Shown here: positions 60,456-64,000 of the stretch, piece after piece
How positions within the stretch are numbered: position 1 is the first letter of the stretch
How the letters are laid out: each line of letters opens with the position of its first letter
Assembly: GCF_010894405.1 (NCBI RefSeq)
Contig: NZ_JAAIYA010000001.1
Coordinates: 741,065 to 805,064, forward strand
DNA from: Pyxidicoccus caerfyrddinensis
GTDB lineage: Bacteria > Myxococcota > Myxococcia > Myxococcales > Myxococcaceae
Direction of reading: 5' to 3'
Length of the DNA stretch: 64,000 bases
The notes under the pieces: generated by a model
Told to the model about the DNA's origin: nothing
Seen by the model: only the letters and a program-made list of their open reading frames with translations
The model's database searches: none
Translations under genes and position numbers: made by a program

Positions 60456-61376
60456 ATGAACGTCCTGGACCTGTCGGGCCCCGAGTTCATGGGGCTGTAC
60501 CTGAGCCTGCTGCTCGCGGCCTTCGTGGCCTCCGCCGCGCTGCGTTGGTGGTTGTGCCAGCCGGGGGGCGCGCCCCCGTTCCACACGATGCCCCCCTCGC
60601 CCTACGACGCGGCGCTGCTGCGCGGAGAGCGCGCCGTCATCGAAGCGGCCATCGCCTCCCTCTTCCACCATGGCTGCATCCGGCTGAAGGTCGACACCCT
60701 CGTCACGGCGGAGCAGGTGCCCCGCTCCGCACCGCGCATCGAGCGCGTCGTCCACGAGGCCGTGGCGGCGGGAAGGACACGGCCCGAGGAGCTGCTGGAA
60801 GAGGCCCGCTCCACCCTCGACTTCATGCGCGAGCAGCTGATTGCGAGGGGCTGGCTGGTGGACGAGACGTGGAGCTTCTTCGCGCGATGGGTGCCGAGGC
60901 TCCCCTGCTTCATCGTGCTGCTGATGGGACTCTCGAAGCTGCTGGTGGGCCTGGAGCGCGACCGCCCCGTGGGCTTCCTGGTGCTCGCCTCGCTCATCGC
61001 GGGGGTGATGATCTTCAAGGTGACCGGCCCGCCCTGGCGCAGCCGCAAGGGGAGCACCGTCCTCGGGTGGCTCCAGGAGCAACAGGCGCCACTCAAGCAG
61101 ACGGCGCAGAGCGCAACCGGCGCCCCCACGCTGACCAGCAGGGATGCGGCGATGGCGGTGGCGCTCTACGGCCTCACGGCGCTGGGCACCACCGAGTTCG
61201 AGCTGATGCGCCTCCAGTGGATGGCGAGGGCGCCGGCATCCTCGTGGAGCTCCTCGCTCGACAGTTCCTCCGTTGGATGGAGCGACAACGACTCGAGTGA
61301 TTCGAGCAGCAGCTGCGGCGGAGGTGGCTGTGGTGGCGGTGGCGGCTGTGGTGGTGGCTGCGGCGGGTGCAGCTGA
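60456..61376 (+). CDS. TIGR04222-like membrane protein with Cys/Gly C-terminal tail; likely MNIO substrate
   Basis: 306 residues; GGAGGAG 6 bases before the ATG. One membrane helix at about 13-32 (YLSLLLAAFVASAALRWW) and two more near 151-185 (FIVLLMGLSKLLVG; VGFLVLASLIAGVMIF). The domain between them (YDAALLRGERAVIEAAIASLFHHGCIRL) resembles TIGR04222, a family I recall for its Gly/Cys tails. Residues 249-286 are Ser/Asp-rich; the tail is C-G4-C-G5-C-G3-C-G2-C-S (Cys287, 292, 298, 302, 305). The next gene, 12 bases later, is an MNIO-type oxidase, so the tail is the likely target of modification. Confidence 0.8.
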   Translation: MNVLDLSGPEFMGLYLSLLLAAFVASAALRWWLCQPGGAPPFHTMPPSPYDAALLRGERAVIEAAIASLFHHGCIRLKVDTLVTAEQVPRSAPRIERVVHEAVAAGRTRPEELLEEARSTLDFMREQLIARGWLVDETWSFFARWVPRLPCFIVLLMGLSKLLVGLERDRPVGFLVLASLIAGVMIFKVTGPPWRSRKGSTVLGWLQEQQAPLKQTAQSATGAPTLTSRDAAMAVALYGLTALGTTEFELMRLQWMARAPASSWSSSLDSSSVGWSDNDSSDSSSSCGGGGCGGGGGCGGGCGGCS

Positions 61377-61388
61377 GGGGGACTGACG

Positions 61389-62225
61389 ATGCGGACACTC
61401 GGCGGCGTGGGCCTTGGCTGGAGGCGGGAGCTGGCGCTGTTCATCGACCGTGCTCCCGGGCTCGGCTTCGTGGAGGTGCTCGCGGAGCACCTTCCCTCCT
61501 CTGGCCGGCTGCCCGCCGCGCTGGAGATGCTGTGCGAGCGCGGCGTGCCGGTGGTGCTGCACGGCGTCTCGCTGGGCCTGGGCGGCGCGGCGCCACCGGG
61601 CGCGCGGAGCCTGGAGCGCCTGGCCCGGCTCGCCGAGCGGCTGGGCGCGGTGTGCGTGAGCGAGCACCTGGCCTTCGTGCGCGCGGGCGGCCTCGAGTCC
61701 GGGCACCTGCTGCCGGTGCCGCGCACGGAGGAGGCGCTGGAGGTGCTGGCGGAGAACGTGCGGATGGCCGAGGCGGCGCTGCCGGTGCCGCTCGCGCTGG
61801 AGAACGTGGCCTCCCTCTTCGAGTGGCCCGACGCGGCCTTCTCCGAGGCGGAGCTGCTGTCGGGCGTGCTGGCGCGAACGGGCGTGTCGCTGCTGCTGGA
61901 CGTGGCCAACCTGCATGCCCAGGCGATGAACCACGGCACGGACGTGGCGGCCGTGCTGGCCGCGGTGCCCCGGGAGCGGCTGGCCTACGTCCACGTGGCG
62001 GGAGGTGTGCGGCGGGATGGGCTCTACCACGACACGCACGCGCACCCGCTGCCACGCGGGCCGCTGGAGCTGCTGGAGTCGCTCGTGGCGCGGCTGGGCC
62101 CCGTGCCGGTGATGCTGGAGCGCGATGACCGCTTCCCTCCGCCGGAGGAGCTGTCCTCGGAGCTGGACTCGCTCCGCACCGCGCTCACGCAAGGTGCAAC
62201 CCGATGGCGGGAGGCAAGGACATGA
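61389..62225 (+). CDS. DUF692/MNIO multinuclear non-heme iron oxidase
   Basis: 278 residues. TIM-barrel iron enzyme of the family that includes MbnB, TglH and ChrH, which modify cysteines of peptides. The expected ligand and contact motifs are all readable: HGVSLGLG (His58), SEHLAF (His93), LENVAS (Glu138), LLDVANLHA (Asp171, Asn174, His176), NHG (His182), VHVAGG (His202), HDTHAHP (Asp215, His217) and LERDD (Glu244). It overlaps the next gene by four bases and follows the Cys-tail protein by 12 bases. Activity on that tail is an inference from context. Confidence 0.9.
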   Translation: MRTLGGVGLGWRRELALFIDRAPGLGFVEVLAEHLPSSGRLPAALEMLCERGVPVVLHGVSLGLGGAAPPGARSLERLARLAERLGAVCVSEHLAFVRAGGLESGHLLPVPRTEEALEVLAENVRMAEAALPVPLALENVASLFEWPDAAFSEAELLSGVLARTGVSLLLDVANLHAQAMNHGTDVAAVLAAVPRERLAYVHVAGGVRRDGLYHDTHAHPLPRGPLELLESLVARLGPVPVMLERDDRFPPPEELSSELDSLRTALTQGATRWREART

Positions 62226-62737
62226 GCGCGCGAGCACGGCTGGCCCGGGCCCAGGAGGAGCTGGTCCGAGCACTGGGCACGGGTGCGCCGGTGCCCCCGG
62301 GCTTCGATGCCGAGCGGGTGCGGGCCTCTGCGTTGGCGCTGCTGGACAAGCGGCGGCGGCTGGTGCAGCGCGCGTGGCCCGGTCTCGCCTCCGCTCTGAA
62401 CACGGACTTCGCGCCGCGCTTCGAGGCGTGGGCCCGGGAGCATCCGATGTCGGTGGAGCCGAGCCCGCTGGCGGATGGCCGCCGCTTCGCGCGGGCGCTC
62501 GAAGCGGTGGGGTGTCTCCCCGCGTCACTCACCCCGCTGCTGCAGGACTTCGACGCCCGGTGGCGCCTCACGGGGGAGGGAGAGCTGGTGCCCCGCCGGG
62601 GGCTCGTGCTCTCCCTGGCGCGCGTGGGGGAGGCCCGGCGGTGGCGCCTGGTGTTGCGGCTCCCGGGTGGCCAGGGCTTCACCTGGTGGGTGTCCCGGGG
62701 CGGCGGCGACTCCCAAGGTACCGGCCATCGTGGGTAG
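62222..62737 (+). CDS. MNIO partner-like protein
   Basis: 171 residues from the ATG at 62222 (GGAGG 8 bases upstream; overlaps the oxidase stop by four bases; an ATG at 62204 is also in frame). It is helical: AQEELVRALGTGAP, RASALALLDKRRRLVQRAWPGLASALNTDFAPRFEAWAREHPM, then ADGRRFARALEAVG. This pattern resembles by eye the partner proteins of MNIO enzymes (DUF2063/MbnC-like), which bind the leader or substrate. The C-terminal half is beta-like (LVPRRGLVLSLARVG). Assignment rests on weak similarity plus position, so it is uncertain. Confidence 0.6.
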   Translation: MSARARLARAQEELVRALGTGAPVPPGFDAERVRASALALLDKRRRLVQRAWPGLASALNTDFAPRFEAWAREHPMSVEPSPLADGRRFARALEAVGCLPASLTPLLQDFDARWRLTGEGELVPRRGLVLSLARVGEARRWRLVLRLPGGQGFTWWVSRGGGDSQGTGHRG

Positions 62738-62802
62738 GGGCATGCTTTCCGGCGTGCACCTCGACTAGCGTGTGGCCCCTTCTCTTCGGGTGAGGGGGGC
62801 TC

Positions 62803-64000
62803 ATGCTCGTCGTGCCGTCCATCCTGGAAGCGGTCACCGTCCATGCCGAGGGCGCGCTGTGTACACGCGTGGCCACGGTGCAGGCCGAGGGTGGCCGACT
62901 TCCCACGCAGGTGCGCATCAATGGCCTGCCCTTGTCGCTTCGCTCCGGCTCGCTGCGCGCGTCCGTGTTGCAGGGCCCACCCGGGCTCGCCGTGCGCGAC
63001 ATCCGTCCCGCGTTCGACGTCCAGCTCCCCGCCGAGGTGGACGTCCCCGCCGAGCAGCGCGCACTGGAAGCCGCCCGCGCCCGGCACACCGAGGTGTCGG
63101 CGGCCCTGAGCGTCCTGCAGCGCGAGTTGCGTTCGGTGATGAAGCTCACGCCCACCTTCCCCTCCCGGAAGAAGGACGAGCTCCAGCCCCGTGACGCCCC
63201 GGTGTCCGCGCTGCTGTCGCTCGCGTCCCTGGTGGACTCGGAGCTGGCCACCCTCCTGGCGAAGAAGCTGGACCTGGAGCGCCAGCAGCGCGACGCCGAC
63301 GCGGAGGTGACGCTGCGCAAGCAACGCCTCCAGGAAGCCTCCTCGACGGCGCGCGGCCAACGGGCCCGGGTGTACCGCGCCGCCATCCTCACCCTGGCCG
63401 GCCTTCCGGGCGTGGAGCATCCCGCGAAGCTCGCGCTCGAGTACGCGGTGCCGGGTGCGCGCTGGGTGCCCACCTACGATTTGCGCCTGCCGCGCACGCT
63501 GGAGGAGGGAACGCTGCGGATGCGCGCCTCCGTCCTCCAACGCACCGGAGAGGACTGGACGGGGGTGAAGCTGTCGGTCTCCACCGCGGACCTGGAGCGG
63601 CGCGCGGAGGTGCCGGAGCTGAAGGCGCTGCGCATCGGCCGGCGCCAGCCGCCGCCCGCGCGCTCCGGCTGGCGCGAGCCACCGCCCGGCCTGGACGAGC
63701 TGTTCGCCGGCTTCGACGCCACGCGCGTCCCCGCGAAGCCCGCGCCGCCGCCGCTGCCCAAGCCCCAGCTTCAGCCCCAGCACGTCCTCCTCGAGGAGCC
63801 CTCCGACGACGAGGACTTCGGCGCCCCGGAAATGGAGGAGATGTCGAAGGCGGAGCCCATGCCAGAGCGTCGGCGCTCCGTGTCCAAGGAAGACCACATG
63901 TCGACCACGGGCTCCTTCGCTGCCCCGCCTCCGGCCGCGGGACCTGCCGCGGCCATGCCGATGATGTCCCGTCCGGGCAGCGCGGCGCCGTCTCGCGCCA
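62803..64000 (+). CDS. DUF4139/MuiA-like protein; 3' end beyond window
   Basis: At least 399 residues, cut by the window end. GAGGGG precedes the ATG. N-terminal domain of MuiA-like proteins (VHAEGALCTRVATVQAE, LRSGSLRASVLQGPPGLAVRDI), a coiled coil of about 80 residues (RARHTEVSAALSVLQREL; KKLDLERQQRDADAEVTLRKQ), then the beta domain of DUF4139 (LEYAVPGARWVPTYDLRLPRTLEEGT; RTGEDWTGVKLSVSTA). A Pro/Glu-rich disordered segment follows. No signal peptide is seen. Function in this family is unknown. Confidence 0.85.
   Translation, partial: MLVVPSILEAVTVHAEGALCTRVATVQAEGGRLPTQVRINGLPLSLRSGSLRASVLQGPPGLAVRDIRPAFDVQLPAEVDVPAEQRALEAARARHTEVSAALSVLQRELRSVMKLTPTFPSRKKDELQPRDAPVSALLSLASLVDSELATLLAKKLDLERQQRDADAEVTLRKQRLQEASSTARGQRARVYRAAILTLAGLPGVEHPAKLALEYAVPGARWVPTYDLRLPRTLEEGTLRMRASVLQRTGEDWTGVKLSVSTADLERRAEVPELKALRIGRRQPPPARSGWREPPPGLDELFAGFDATRVPAKPAPPPLPKPQLQPQHVLLEEPSDDEDFGAPEMEEMSKAEPMPERRRSVSKEDHMSTTGSFAAPPPAAGPAAAMPMMSRPGSAAPSRA

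Overview
The window is a chromosomal segment of a high-GC deltaproteobacterium, most likely a myxobacterium of the Myxococcus/Corallococcus/Pyxidicoccus group. The reasons are roughly 70% GC, frequent GTG and TTG starts, two eukaryote-like Ser/Thr kinases, many secreted lipoproteins, a very large TPR protein, and genes such as an alpha-2-macroglobulin and a beta-propeller diheme protein. I saw no rRNA, tRNA, CRISPR array, insertion sequence or prophage; this looks like ordinary chromosome with accessory cell-surface cassettes.

Layout. 1-5.5 kb: a thioredoxin/MORN-like fusion (cut by the window edge), a short UvrA2-type ABC protein and a small secreted protein. 5.6-11.9 kb: an ECF sigma factor, a zinc-finger membrane anti-sigma candidate, a caspase-like protease with a C-terminal barrel-like region, and two related lipoproteins. 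The sigma gene and the second lipoprotein share the same promoter motif with identical spacing. 12-14.5 kb: a Ser/Thr kinase and a small lipoprotein. 14.5-21.2 kb (minus): pirin, a parallel beta-helix lipoprotein and alpha-2-macroglobulin. 21.4-28.5 kb (plus): a nucleoside-phosphorylase-like protein, an M13 peptidase lipoprotein, a diheme beta-propeller protein and a GNAT acetyltransferase. 28.5-32.6 kb (minus): a compositionally foreign glutathione S-transferase, a lipoprotein, an RTX-repeat/M91-like zinc protease and a secreted protein. 32.9-38 kb: a 1691-residue TPR protein. 38-47.3 kb, mostly housekeeping: CinA-like domain protein, tmk, ribBA (plus strand), thrC, pcm, recG and greA. 47.5-50.4 kb: FHA, ACT and a 13-repeat propeller lipoprotein. 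50.7-56.9 kb: histidine kinase plus receiver, DUF2339 membrane protein, alkyltransferase-like protein and a VanY-like peptidase. 57.5-60.4 kb: a sigma factor followed by a Ser/Thr kinase with a sensor domain.

The most interesting cassette is 60.4-62.7 kb. A membrane protein ending in a Cys/Gly tail (five Cys separated by Gly runs) is followed by a complete DUF692/MNIO iron oxidase with a conserved metal-ligand set, then by a small protein resembling MNIO partner proteins. The genes are tightly spaced and look like one operon. I infer a peptide or protein modification system in which the oxidase acts on the cysteine tail. A DUF4139/MuiA-like gene starts after it and runs off the end of the window.

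Regulatory signals that can be read include the paired ECF promoters, a good housekeeping promoter plus leader hairpin at greA, several GC-rich hairpin terminators, and a recurring pattern of a -10-like hexamer only 6-10 bases before the start codon, which suggests leaderless transcripts.
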